In this document: positions 25,301 through 35,600 of the stretch, in pieces
Position numbering within the stretch: the stretch's first letter is position 1
Layout of the letters: each line of letters opens with the position of its first letter
Assembly: GCA_950097015.1 (NCBI GenBank)
Contig: CATNEN010000001.1
Location: forward strand, 11,368,001 to 11,432,000
Source of the DNA: Macrostomum hystrix
Taxonomy: Eukaryota > Platyhelminthes > Macrostomidae
Direction: 5' to 3'
DNA: 64,000 nt
Notes under the pieces: generated by a model
Seen by the model: only the letters and a program-made list of their open reading frames with translations
The model's database searches: none
Told to the model about the DNA's origin: nothing
Made by a program: the position numbers and the translations under genes

Positions 25301-26437
25301 GGGGCTTGTGCAATTTTCGCCCTTGAGGGCCAACCTCCAAGGCACAGTGAGAGTGTAATCTGCCTGACGATAAGAAAGTCAGGGCAGATGTACACACCTG
25401 TGTGAGCGTATGCCTGCGTACAGTATATGTGTGCCTGTGTGCTCAGGAGTCAGCGAAATGGGCAGAATTGCCTCCTCGCTGGCTGCGTGTCTATAGTGTC
25501 TCTAAATGATGTGCCATTGCCCGCAGCCCTCCTGCAATTATTATTTTTTATATTATCAGGTGAGACTTCCAAAATATTTACTTCTTAAAATAATTTAAAT
25601 GGTTTGGATATCATGGTGGACGTGCTTGTTTAACAGTACGAAAACTATTCTGTTATATTTCACACCCTTTCTAGTAGCATGGGAAAATTTAGTTTTAGTA
25701 CCTAAAGAAATTTTTCTGCGCCAGAGTGGAACAACGCAGGCACATGAACTTCAAGAACAGGGCTAACTCTTTGTTGTGCATTTTATAAAACTCAGAGATA
25801 CTCCATGATTCTGACAGAGGTCCACTTTCCCGGAGAGCTAATGCATTCAGCACCGCACCTCAGAACAGCTTTTTCAAGCAATATCTCCAACGCCATCGGC
25901 ATCTCCAAAGGGTGACATCTAAACACCGTAAAAACGAAATATGTGAGATGGCTGAATGGCTGAGAGTCTATAGTCGATGATGCCCAGTGTAGTTCAGTTT
26001 TTTTCAAAGTAGTCCACGCTTGCTTCTGGCGACAAATTCTTTTCGTTCAAAAGATTCGCAGCAAAAGTATTACAGTGCTTCAGAAAATATTTCCCTGCAT
26101 TGCTCTGTTCAGGTAAAACAAAAAATGTCTGGCGAGAAAACTGATAGCAGTAGAAACACCACGGTTGGCTTTCAAATACCCACATCGTTCCTTTTTTGTA
26201 TCTCCCAGAATACTCAATCAATCGCTATAAGAATCCAGAATATGGGCTAATATTTGGTATTTGAAATATCCGAGCTGTTCTACTGGGAGACAAACAGAGA
26301 AGTTGGAAAATACTTGCTTTGACTCCTGGCCTTGTCTTTCAGATCTCATCAGGCTAATGCTGGATGCCTACAGTCGTCCAACGTCAAAGAAGGGTGCAAA
26401 TAAAAAGGCCAGAAGCGGTAGCAGCAGCAGGAAGTGA
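22392..26437 (+). CDS. EF-hand protein, EFCAB2/DRC8-like (4 exons)
   Basis: Exons are 22392-22521, 22967-23119, 24934-25179 and 26343-26437. All junctions are phase 1 and GT-AG, giving 206-207 residues. Exon 1 is a basic Lys/Ser-rich head. Exon 2 reads ALRETFEQLC then MNNQCPSEAELSKIIEDHK, like the first EF-hand of EFCAB2, which also has a C-P-(S/T)-E-x-E-L stretch. Exon 3 has FDDFCAIM, then ISGAFSTFDPGDTGIISADE (an EF loop lacking Asp at position 3), then LGEVIDEAEVTELLKDA. Exon 4 reads LIRLMLDAYSRP and ends in a basic tail. EFCAB2 (DRC8) belongs to the nexin-dynein regulatory complex of motile cilia, so an axonemal role is the best guess. Calcium binding looks weak. A calmodulin-like protein of another subfamily is the alternative. 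The donor of exon 1 (GAAG/GTTCGA) is non-ideal, though its phase fits. Confidence 0.7.
23142..24790. mobile_element. Foldback-type element with tandem-repeat inverted arms
   Basis: The left end (23142 onward) reads tattggttt, then ttcaaactaagtaacttcaa and tttcg. The right end (back from 24790) gives the same on the opposite strand, with an exact match of about 26 bp and further imperfect match outside it. Inside, the left arm has about 4 and the right arm about 24 copies of a 40-bp unit in opposite orientation (aagttactaacgccagccgg with gagagcc). An inner inverted pair (gagaccggcctgcccaagtt, agagcaaatcaattt) lies at about 23357-23395 and 23742-23785. The core, 23400-23740, has no coding capacity. 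It lies in intron 2 of the EF-hand gene. No clear target-site duplication was found. Confidence 0.7.
23788..24770 (+). repeat. 40-bp minisatellite, about 24 copies (right arm)
   Basis: Units contain aagttactaacgccagccgg and gagagcc. The left part of the array has gagccaccgtgcgaaatgg, the right part gagccgccgtgcgaaattg, with a transition zone of alternating types near 24260-24440. This pattern indicates stepwise array growth. Confidence 0.95.
25176..25568 (+). mobile_element. tRNA-derived SINE with a 13-bp target-site duplication
   Basis: The body spans 25189-25555. The head carries a Pol III A box (tggcagagcgg, 25198-25208) and a B box (agttcgattcc, 25242-25252), spaced as in a tRNA. The tail is AT-rich (aattattattttttatatta). 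Identical 13-bp flanks, tcaggtgagactt, lie at 25176-25188 and 25556-25568. The left flank contains the splice donor of exon 3 of the EF-hand gene (tcag/gtgag), so the insertion duplicated that donor. Related copies lie at 31260-31530 (minus) and, partially, at 7650-7790, 10110-10260 and 20060-20170. Confidence 0.9.
26150..26280. repeat. Dispersed repeat, copy 2
   Basis: This stretch resembles 3990-4085 (tttcaaataccca, tgtatctcc, caatcgc, aatccagaata). It lies in intron 3 of the EF-hand gene. Confidence 0.5.
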
Positions 26438-26537
26438 TGGATTCCCTTGTAGCTTTGAAGTTGAGCGTCAAATGTTTTCTTGACAGTGAGTCGCGACTTT
26501 AAGTAAGCAGTTTGACAACAGAATGCCACTTTTTTCC

Positions 26538-26543
26538 AATAAA
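26538..26543 (+). promoter_or_regulatory. Poly(A) signal AATAAA of the EF-hand gene
   Basis: An AATAAA lies 101 bases after the stop codon of the EF-hand gene, a normal distance for a short 3' UTR. Confidence 0.6.
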
Positions 26544-27119
26544 TAATAGCACATGACTTGGATGTTTAAGATCTCACAGACAGAGCAATTCATTTGAAAT
26601 AAGCAAACCTCTTCTACATTGAAGTCAAGTCTGGAAGTAAAACAACATACACAAGACTATTTGACGGCCTCAAGATTTTCTTCTTGATAGTTTTGGCTCT
26701 TCACCAAACCATTTTTCTTGTTTTTCGGTTCGCTGATTACGTAGTTTACGACGAATATCCTATGGCGTTGTCACTGTGCTTGCAATATATACTTTTACGG
26801 AGTTAGTTTTATTGCAACAACAATCCACAATGCGCATGATGGCTCACGGAGATTTTCTTGCGTAGAACTTGAATTGTTCCTTGCTTGCCTATCGTTTTTG
26901 CTTATAGTATAGGCTACAGTTCTGTCCCTACGCGCTGGCAATTTCCCTTGCTAATGTATGTCTTATTCGCTTGTCGTCTGATTTGCTACTAGAAGCCGAC
27001 CAATCAGCGCAATTGCAAATAAACGAGTAACTAGGAAACGAGCTAAGCTTAAAGGATATAGCAATTGCAACAACTAATACAGGTTTACTAATGCTAGCTG
27101 AGAATACCAATGCTGCCAC

Positions 27120-27560
27120 ACTCCACACTGAGCTCATATGCTCAAGTGGCCGAACCGAGCAAACTTTTTGTCTCCAAGTCTGCTTTTAGAGCCAGAATTA
27201 TACAGAGCATGCGATATCAGTATGGCCTTCATGAGAAGAGTGAATACTGATTGGTCAGAGTGGATGCTGATTGGTCAGAGTGGATGCTGATTGGTCAGGG
27301 TGGGTGCTGATTGGTCAGAGTGGATGCTGATTGGTCAGAGTGGATGCTGATTGGTCAGAGTGGATGCTGATTGGTCAGAGTGGATGCTGATTGGTCAAAG
27401 TGGATGCTGATTGGTCAGGGTGGGTGCTGATTGGTCAAAGTGGATGCTGATTGGTCAGGGTGGGTGCTGATTGGTCAGAGTGGATGCTGATTGGTCAGAG
27501 TGGATGCTGATTGGTCAGAGTGGATGCTGATTGGTCAGAGTAGAGGCTGATTCTGGCACA
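27120..27560 (-). repeat. Third, partial copy of the CCAAT-minisatellite unit
   Basis: 27120-27235 matches 20370-20560 with a deletion (ccagaattatacagagcatg, cgatatcagtatggcc). It is followed by about 15 units of tgctgattggtcagagtgga type (27245-27545) with gggtgggtg variants. It has the same orientation as the copy at 20 kb. The stretch 26544-27119 before it shows nothing recognisable. Confidence 0.8.
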
Positions 27561-27988
27561 GGAAACTTAGCTTTTTTTGCAATAAAAAACAGCAAACTGC
27601 ATGTCAAAATAATAAGTGACATTCTAAATCAACAATAAAATTAAGGAAGAAAGTGACAGTTAGTAAATAAGAGTTAAGTGTTTCTTACTGACGAAGTAGA
27701 GCTTAACATGGAATTAGTTCTCATTAAGACCATTGTCGTCCGGAATAAACAGAAAGACACTGATAAATCAATAATTAGTTAATTAATTAAACTAAATGAG
27801 CAAGAGTTCGCGCAACACAATTTTGAATACTTTAGAAAAAAAATTTTTGTGTTTCTCAAAAATTCAAAAATTTCTCAGTCAGCTTCAAATTCGAAGCTAT
27901 TTGTTCCAATTTAGTTTCCAAAAATACACGTTAGAAACATGCTAGCCAGCTCAAAGTTAACCAAAAGCAAATAAGAATTCGGGCCCGA

Positions 27989-28405
27989 ACCCACTGACCC
28001 ACACTGCACTGACCCACACTGCACTGACCCACACTGCACTGACCCACACTGCACTGACCCACACTGCACTGACCCACACTGCACTGACCCACACTGCACT
28101 GACCCACACTGCACTGACCCACACTGCACTGACCCACACTGCACTGACCCACACTGCACTGACCCACACTGCACTGACCCACACTGCACTGACCCACACT
28201 GCACTGACCCACACTGCACTGACCCACACTGCACTGACCCACACTGCACTGACCCACACTGCACTGACCCACACTGCACTGACCCACACTGCACTGACCC
28301 ACACTGCACTGACCCACACTGCACTGACCCACACTGCACTGACCCACACTGCACTGACCCACACTGCACTGACCCACACTGCACTGACCCTCACTGCACT
28401 GACCC
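27989..28405 (+). repeat. 15-bp minisatellite, about 27 copies
   Basis: The unit cccacactgcactga is nearly invariant. Being a multiple of three, it keeps several frames open; these GSVQC-type frames are artefacts. The same repeat occurs at 41828-42130. Confidence 0.95.
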
Positions 28406-28574
28406 CTGTAGGTGATGTGTGACCAGTGTTTATTGTTCGCATATAGTTATCATGATCAGTATTGTTCGCAATACTGATCATGAGCAAATCAATCAGAGCA
28501 AATCAAGGCACTCACGCTGCAGTTGTTGATAGTTAATTGAGCCTTTGACCGAGAGGGCATACCTCACTTTCTTA

Positions 28575-28950
28575 CTAACTTAAGCCGAATTTCGTTAACT
28601 TTATCAAATTCCGGTAACTTTATCAAATTCCGTTACCTTTATCAAATTCCGTTAACTTTATCTAATTCCGTTAACTTTTTATAATTCCTTTAAGTTTTTT
28701 TAAAATCCGTTTAAGTTTACTGATTCCGTTAACTTTATATAATTCCGTTAAGTTAATATAATTCCGTTAAATTTTTCCGATTACGTTAACTTTATAAAAT
28801 TCCGTTAACTTTATTAAATTCCGTTAACTGTATCAAATTCCGTTAAGTTTATCAAATTCCGTTAACATTTTATAATTCAGTTAAGTTTATATAATTCCGT
28901 TAAGTTAATATAATTCCATTAAGTTTATATGATTCCGTTAAGTCTAGCTC
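28575..28950 (+). repeat. Degenerate ATTCCGTTAACTTTAT array
   Basis: About twenty imperfect units of 16-19 bases built on aattccgttaactttat lie here. Single related units are seen near 32320-32410 and 42775-42800, downstream of genes A and B, which suggests shared 3' flanking sequence. Confidence 0.75.
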
Positions 28951-29189
28951 AACTTTCGTCCTGTTACCTCTGCTGAAAACAGCAAAAACTGATTCTCTTA
29001 TGAACAGCAAATCTGCTCCAATGAAAGTTTATTTAAACTATGAAAACAGAAAAAGCAGATATATGAAATGCAGATATATACGACATTAAATGTTAGAAAT
29101 TATAAAGCGGTCCAATCAACGTACACCAACGTCAGACACCACAGCATGCTGCATTGTCCAGCGATGAACTGAAAGAAACGCACCGCCAC

Positions 29190-29495
29190 CTTCAGCTTGA
29201 TGACAGGCGAGGACCTCGGCAGCTGTCTTCACTAGCTGTCATGCGGCTTCGGACGGTCTCAGTCTCCGTTTCCATAGAAACTGCATGCGATCGATTTGAT
29301 TTCCTTAGTCGCTCCAGCTTCTCCCTGACACAGCGGATCTTCTCCTCATCCTGCGTCTCCATGGCGACGCCTCTCGTCCCTGACGGTCTCCATCTGTCGC
29401 AGGCTGATCTCCGCGTGCTCAACTTGGTCGCTGTAGTGAGCCAGAGTGAGCAGCTCCTCCAAGTCCGGGTCCTCTTGCAGCTCCTGTCTCTGAGC
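29190..29495 (-). pseudogene. Fragment of the Mab-21 C-terminal exon
   Basis: On the minus strand this matches the end of exon 4 of genes A and B: VAMETQDEEKIR, the preceding LEELLTLAHYSDQ stretch (in a shifted frame) and a diverged tail. Frames change along it and there is no upstream exon. It is cut off by a 20-bp minisatellite at about 29495. Confidence 0.75.
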
Positions 29496-30130
29496 TGGGA
29501 CACCTGTCTATGAGCTAGGACACCTGTCTATGAGCTAGGACACCTGCCTATGAGCTGGGACACCTGTCTATGAGCTGGGACACCTGTCTATGAGCTAGGA
29601 CACCTGCCTATGAGCTGGGACACCTGTCTATGAGCTGGGACACCTGTCTATGAGCTGGGACGCCTGTCTATGAGCTGGGACACCTGTCTATGAGCTGGGA
29701 CACCTGTCTATGAGCTGGGACACCTGTCTATAAGCTGGGACACCTGTCTATGAGCTGGGACACCTGTCTATGAGCTGGGACACCTGTCTATGAGCTGGGA
29801 CACCTGTCTATGAGCTAGGACACCTGCCTATGAGCTGGGACACCTGTCTATGAGCTGGGACACCTGTCTATGAGCTGGGACGCCTGTCTATGAGCTGGGA
29901 CACCTGTCTATGAGCTGGGACACCTGTCTATGAGCTGGGACACCTGTCTATAAGCTGGGACACCTGTCTATGAGCTGGGACACCTGTCTATGAGCTGGGA
30001 CACCTGTCTATGAGCTGGGACACCTGTCTATAAGCTGGGACACCTGTCTATGAGCTGGGACACCTGTCTATGAGCTGGGACACCTGTCTATGAGCTGGGA
30101 CGCCTGTCTATGAGCTGGGACACCTGTCTG
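29480..30130 (+). repeat. 20-bp minisatellite, about 31 copies
   Basis: The unit is gagctgggacacctgtctat, with gctagga, cgcctg, tgccta and tataag variants. A block of variants repeats at about 29590 and 29820, so part of the array was duplicated as a block. It begins exactly where the Mab-21 fragment ends. Confidence 0.95.
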
Positions 30131-30134
30131 CCTG

Positions 30135-30560
30135 CCGTCCGCCAGCCGCAGGTAGGTATCGAACAGTTGCACCATCATCTTCGCGGCAGCCTGGGCTTCA
30201 GTGGGCGTCGAGCTGGGGAGCCGGAGTTACCAGGCTGGTCGGGTCAACCCGAGATTCGCCGCTCTGGCCATCTCCATCGTGAGGCCGGCTTCTGCCGCAC
30301 AGTGGCGTTTCAGCAGGGCGATTCCGCTCCTCGGCTTCGCAACGCACTGACGCAACAACGCAACGCACTCCGAGGTACTTGTCCTGGTCCTGGACCCTTA
30401 GCTCTTGACCCGCAATAGCCACCCAGACATTGTCTTTCCGGTCGAGACGGAAGACGCATTTCCTCTTGTTGAGGCTGAGCAGCCATTCCTCACTCCACCT
30501 GGAACGTCAGCTGTCACGTCAGCACGTCAGCACGTCAGCTGCTTTCAGGACTTCACTGCT
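30135..30560 (-). pseudogene. LINE reverse transcriptase fragment
   Basis: Read on the minus strand, the segment gives WSEEWLLSLNKRKCVFRLDR, then VAIAGQELRVQDQDKYLGV. This is the W-x(4)-LxLNxxKC ... YLGV arrangement of LINE-type reverse transcriptases after the catalytic box. Past that point the frame breaks and continues as LKRHCAAEAGLTMEMARAAN. No catalytic box is present. It differs in sequence from the LINE at 4377-5580. Confidence 0.65.
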
Positions 30561-30699
30561 AGCTTTATTGAGTCTTCGCCGCTCACCAGACCGACAGAAT
30601 TTCCGAATCTTAGTCGGTCTTTGTGTGGTCTTTGTGCAAGAAGTCGTTACTGAAATTTGGAATAGAAGGGGTTACAGGATCGTGACTGGTTGGCTCTGT

Positions 30700-30860
30700 C
30701 TATCAGGTGACGGTCTCTGTCTAACAGGTGACAGTCTCTGTCTTACAGGTGACAGTCTCTGTCTAACAGGTGACAGTCTTTGTCTAACAGGTGACAGTCT
30801 CTGTCTTACAGGTGACAGTCTCTGTCTTACAGGTGACAGTCTCTGTCTTACAGGTGACAG
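30700..30860 (-). repeat. Copy of the 21-bp dyad array
   Basis: About eight units of gtctctgtctaacaggtgac type lie here, in the same orientation as 19165-19320. They precede the duplicated exon piece at 30888-30950. Confidence 0.9.
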
Positions 30861-30887
30861 TCTGAGGATCCGAGGACGGCTCCTCAA

Positions 30888-30950
30888 TGAGAACTGCTCA
30901 GACTGAGGGTCTGGCCCTGCTCGGCAACTGGGCGGCCTCGCTAAAGGGAC
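30888..30950 (+). pseudogene. Duplicated 3' end of exon 6 of the spectrin-like gene
   Basis: The segment gagaactgctcagactgagg through tcgctaaagggacag matches 19921-19983 with one extra base near its end. It still ends at a possible donor (acag/gtggc). The preceding array is the one found in intron 4 of that gene, so this is a rearranged partial copy. Confidence 0.8.
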
Positions 30951-30959
30951 AGGTGGCAG

Positions 30960-31255
30960 AGGGGCGAGGGTGAGAGGACAGAGAAGAGAGTGAGAGAACG
31001 GGGAAGAGGGTGAGAGGACAGGGAAGAGGGTGAGAGGACGAGGAAGAGGGTGAGAGAACGGGGAAGAGGGTGAGAGGACAGGGAAGAGGGTGAGATGACA
31101 GTGAAGAGGGTGAGAGGACGGGGAAGAGGGTCAGAGGACAGGGAAGAGGGTTAGAGGACAGGGAAGAGGGTGAGAGGGCGGGGAAGAGGATGAGAGGACG
31201 GGGAAGAGGGTGAGAGGACAGGGAAGAGGGTGAGATGACAGGGAAGAGGGTTGGA
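30960..31255 (+). repeat. Purine-rich 20-bp minisatellite
   Basis: The unit is gggaagagggtgagaggaca with variants, about 14 copies. One strand is almost entirely purine. Confidence 0.9.
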
Positions 31256-31259
31256 CTCG

Positions 31260-31530
31260 TGAGGGTTAGATTCCACCTATTTAGCTGACTCCTGAGCACT
31301 CGCAGTCAGTTACCGTTTGCAGTAAGACACCTAAAACATGTGTGTACATCTGCACTGGCTTATTCACTGTCAGGCAGTGTACACTCTCACTATGCCTTGG
31401 CTTTTTGGAACTCGAGTTGCACGACAAGCCCTTAATACTTCTCTCCGTGACTGCAGGCAGAATCAAGTTTGCCGCGGATTCGAGCTCAATACCACGGTGC
31501 GAGAGTCGGGATGTTGTCAGAGGCTGATCA
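31260..31530 (-). mobile_element. tRNA-derived SINE copy, diverged
   Basis: On the minus strand, ctctcgcaccgtggtattga then gctcgaatcc match the tRNA-like head of the SINE at 25189, with a B box (agctcgaatcc, 31476-31486). The 3' part (gtgctcaggagtcagc) lies near 31290-31305. The A box is degraded. Confidence 0.65.
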
Positions 31531-31559
31531 GCACACCGATTCCATGTAGATGGCATGAA

Positions 31560-32681
31560 CTTTAGAAGGAAACTCAGGTGCCAAGCGCTTTGATTGGCTG
31601 GCAGTGCAGTGTATTTGATATCGATTTAAATTCGGGTGAATGGCAGTTTCTAATACACACATTTCAGAGACAAGGTCGAATTAGAAGACCGAACGACAGC
31701 AAAAGTGCAGGTAAAATTGATTTACTTATTGGCTTAAATAAGAAAAGCAGCAAACAGAATGACTTCTGAATGAGTGACAGTTGACATCATCAATTAACTT
31801 CAGGTAGAGATTGAGAATTCAGCACTTTTAGCCAAAGAAAAAATAGTCCTACGAAGTACTTCGGTGCCAGGTGCAACCAACATGAAAATTGACTTGCTTG
31901 AGTTACTACTGGAATATTTGAGTAGGACTTTATGGAAAATGGAAATACAAATGTTATATTTGGTTACTGTATGCATATCATATAGTCAAGGCTGTTTTCA
32001 CATGAGCAATCAAAATCACAGATAATTGATTTTCAGATAAATAGCGAAGTATCGAAATAAAATTTCTGACTTTATTTCTAAAATTCGCGTCAGAAATAAA
32101 GTCATGCAGCACAGCAACAACTCTCAGCAACCGGCCAGCATGCACTCTGAAGCTTAACTGCAAAACAAAGGGAGATAGCAGTAGGAGTACATCGATACAT
32201 ATGCAGTGATAAATTGACTGATTACTTATTCAGTCAACTAAACTCAATAAACTCAACAGTCAGCATATGAAATGAGGACTGCACTGACTCACAATGTCCT
32301 GTATTATTGGCAGCGTTCGGAACCTTCATTAACGTTTGATAACTTCCGTTAATTATTTTAGCCTCTTTCCAATATCTTCCGATAAATGAAAAAACTTCCG
32401 TTAAATTTTGTAGGCCTAGTCTTGCTGCTGCTGCTCGTGCGAGGGGCTGTAGCCTGCGTTACCTCATTCAAATGAAAAAACTGACTAACGGTAAAGGTGC
32501 AGAACGATATTAATTCTGCTTCGATTAAGTGTTATGAGGCACAGATTTACAGAAGTTTCAGTTTTAAGGGGATTCAACAAGAAAAAACGAACAGCTCTGA
32601 ATGCTCAGATATTCAGCTTCACACAAAGCAAAAACTTCCGCAGCTACTTTCTGTCTCCATGGCAACGGGTTAATGTTTCTT
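31560..32681. other. 3' flank of gene A, no gene seen
   Basis: 31575-31720 matches 42550-42640 (gcagtgcagt, gcaaaagtgcag), and 32320-32460 resembles 42775-42920. This stretch is therefore part of the segmental duplication. No coding exon is supported. Confidence 0.45.
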
Positions 32682-35600
32682 TCAAGGCTCCGGCAGCGAC
32701 TTCGCAAACCGCTGCAGCTTTGATTGGACCCAGCCGTCTCTCTGCAGCGCTACCGTTTCCATGGCAACAAGTCGACCGAAGTCAGCTCTGACTGGATGCA
32801 GCCGCGCTCTCACCCACAGCCTCTGCTCCTCATCCTCCGAGCTCGAGTGACCGACGCTGCAGCTGCGAGTGGAAATTCGCCACCGCTTCTCCCTGACCCA
32901 GCGGATCTTCTCCTCATCCTGCGTCTCCATGGCGACGCGTCTCTCGTCCCTGACGGTCTCCATCTGTTGCAGGCTGAACTCCACGTGCTCAGCTTGGTCG
33001 CTGTAGTGAGCCAGAGTGAGCAGCTCCTCCAAGTCCGGGTCCTCTTGCAGCTCTAAGAGCCACGCATCGAAGTCGATTGCTGTGCGATTGCGGAGCAGCT
33101 CAGCTTGGAGACTCCAGCTCAGGCAGCGGAAGTTCACGTACAGGTGCTCAGAGCGAGGCTGTGACAGTCTGGCTGTGAGCAGAGTCTGCGTGAACTCGGG
33201 AAGGAATGGGAATCGAGGCGGAGTGTCTGCTGGGAGGCAGAACTTCCACGCCCAGTCCGAGCCTGATGGCAGCTTTGCTCCGATATCAACAGGCCTCATT
33301 CCACTCTGAACTCTGTGACTCTGGAGCTCCATCGCGAGTCTCTCAGCCTCCTCGGAGTCTCCGAACTTCAAATGCGCCATGGCGGTCATGCACAGGGCGG
33401 CGCACTTGCACCACCGCAGCTGATGCAGGAGACTGAGCTGCCTCATCAGGGTGTCTCTGTCTGCAGACTCTGACTGCAGCTCGCGAACACAATGGTGCAC
33501 CACACTGTACACGTCTGCTGACATCTTATAACTAGCACCTTCCCTTATCTGAGTGACAGCAGGCGGCGCTGTCAGTGGCAGCAGAGTGAACGGGTGAAAG
33601 TAGAAGTTCTCTGACTGCAGACGTCTCACGAGTCTCCTCATCTGCTCAACCACTCCGCCGATGTCGCTTTTCAGCTCTCTCAGTCGGTCTCGTACCCTCG
33701 TCTTCGTGTTGTCGAAGTCGCCGCCGATTCCAGCGTTCTTGAAGTAGAGCGGAGCGCCGGGCATGAAGAAGTGCGGCATGCACTCATCGGGTGAGCTGCT
33801 TAAGTCGATGAAGCTCAGCATCATGTCGAGAGACTCCTTCAGCCGTGAGATCAGATTCTGAGGCTGCCAAGCTTGCCAAGGATTCGGGTCTGTGCCATGC
33901 TTCTCCAGCATGAAGAAGAGCAGAGTCTTTGCATGGTAGGTCTTGAGTCCAGGAGTGTCCAGAGTGAGTGGCAAGTGTCTCTTGAAAATGAACTTGATGA
34001 CTGAGAACAGCTGTCCCTGGACTGTGCTCAGCCGTCTCATGGCGTGTTTCTCTTGGAAGCTGAAGCTCACTCTGAGCTCATTGGTCTCATTCGGTCTGGT
34101 CGCCCTCACGAGGTGAACAGTTAGGACATTTTCCACCCCGTAGCTGTATCGAATCAGCTTTCTGATTCTGTCCTCACAGAAGCCACTGCAGCACTGGATC
34201 GCATGGCACGTGTCCTGAGCAGGCCGCACACCGCATGCCTTGGCTGAGACGGCAGGTTGGCTGCCTGCAGTGAGTGGTGACCAGTGGAGCAGATTTTTGC
34301 GAAAATTTATCGATAAGAAATTGGCAGTTATGTTTAATATCAAGAAATTATAATTATTTCGCTCATCATAGCTCAAAACTATAATTTAGCTGACTTTGAA
34401 ATTCTCAACTTTGAAATCGACAGCGACATACGAAAAGTCAAAATGAAATCCTAAATACTAAAGTATTTATTACTTAACGAAGCAGCATGTTCTGGATGTG
34501 ATCATTCGATTCCCAAGTTAAGGCATCCCATCACTCAAACTGTACGTCACAAGGTAGTAGAAAAATGTGCACTGAAATGTGAACCAGCGGGAAATAATTA
34601 TAAAAAGGATAAATTTAACAGTGAAATACTAACACACGCTCGTAAAAAGATAAAAAAAAATAATTAAAAAAAAGAATATCCGGTGTGACTCACCCGACCC
34701 CACTGCCACCTGAGCGTGACCCTCCATGACCCGCAGCTTCGTGGCAGCTTCACAGTCTTTCCAAAGCTCATTCGTTCCATCGCAACCGCCCTCCAGATGC
34801 AGCAGTTGCCCTTGAACCGGCACAGTCCAGTCAATGTCTGAGTCAGCCGCTGTCCTGCCGTTCACTTGCACCAGACTGTTGGCCCAGCCCTCTGCGTAGC
34901 TGCCTGTCATCTGCATCTGCGAGTTCTGAGTGAGGACTCGAGCGACTCCTTCCAGCAAGTCAGCCATTCTCTGCTGACACATTGCTCTCTCCCGAGTGAA
35001 TCCCGCCTCGCTGAGCAGTCGGTGCAGTTCCTCACTGAGCTGCCAGTCCCGCTGTGAGTCGTCGCTGAGCCTGGAATGATGGGGAATTCAGTCAGCTGAT
35101 GGGTTGTACACCTGCACAGACTGGCATCTCAAGCTGATCAGCTGAGGCGAATTTCCAATCAGAATCAGAAACTCACTCAGCGAGAGCCGAGTCGGTGCGG
35201 AGTCCAGCTGCCTTTTTCTTTTTTCTGCTGCTGGAAAAGGGCGCAGGTTTAGATTAGTTTTACCCGAAACGGTCTGCACGAGTACACCAAGGGCAAAAAG
35301 CGGGTTAAAATTTAGAATATAAAAACGGACTTACTTCGAAGTTCTGTTCTCCAGCAGCCGCAGCACCTGCTGATGTCCCAGCTGCTCCGCTACCTGCGCG
35401 CACTTCTGGCCCCGACTGTCCCGATGACTCGCATCCGCTCCTCTGTCCATCAGCGTCTTGGCTGCTCGCACGTGACCCGCCTCACAAGCTCGCGACAGAG
35501 CTGTCCGACCCTGACTGTCTTCAGCTCGCACTGACGCACCGAGATCCACCAGCCTCTCAATGAGCTCGTGATGACCTGCATCAGCTGCCAGCATGAGAGC

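Noticed and set aside
27911-28487. Long minus-strand frames with GSVQC or VSAVW repeats
   Set aside because: They are translations of a 15-bp minisatellite in three frames; a period divisible by three keeps frames open without coding.
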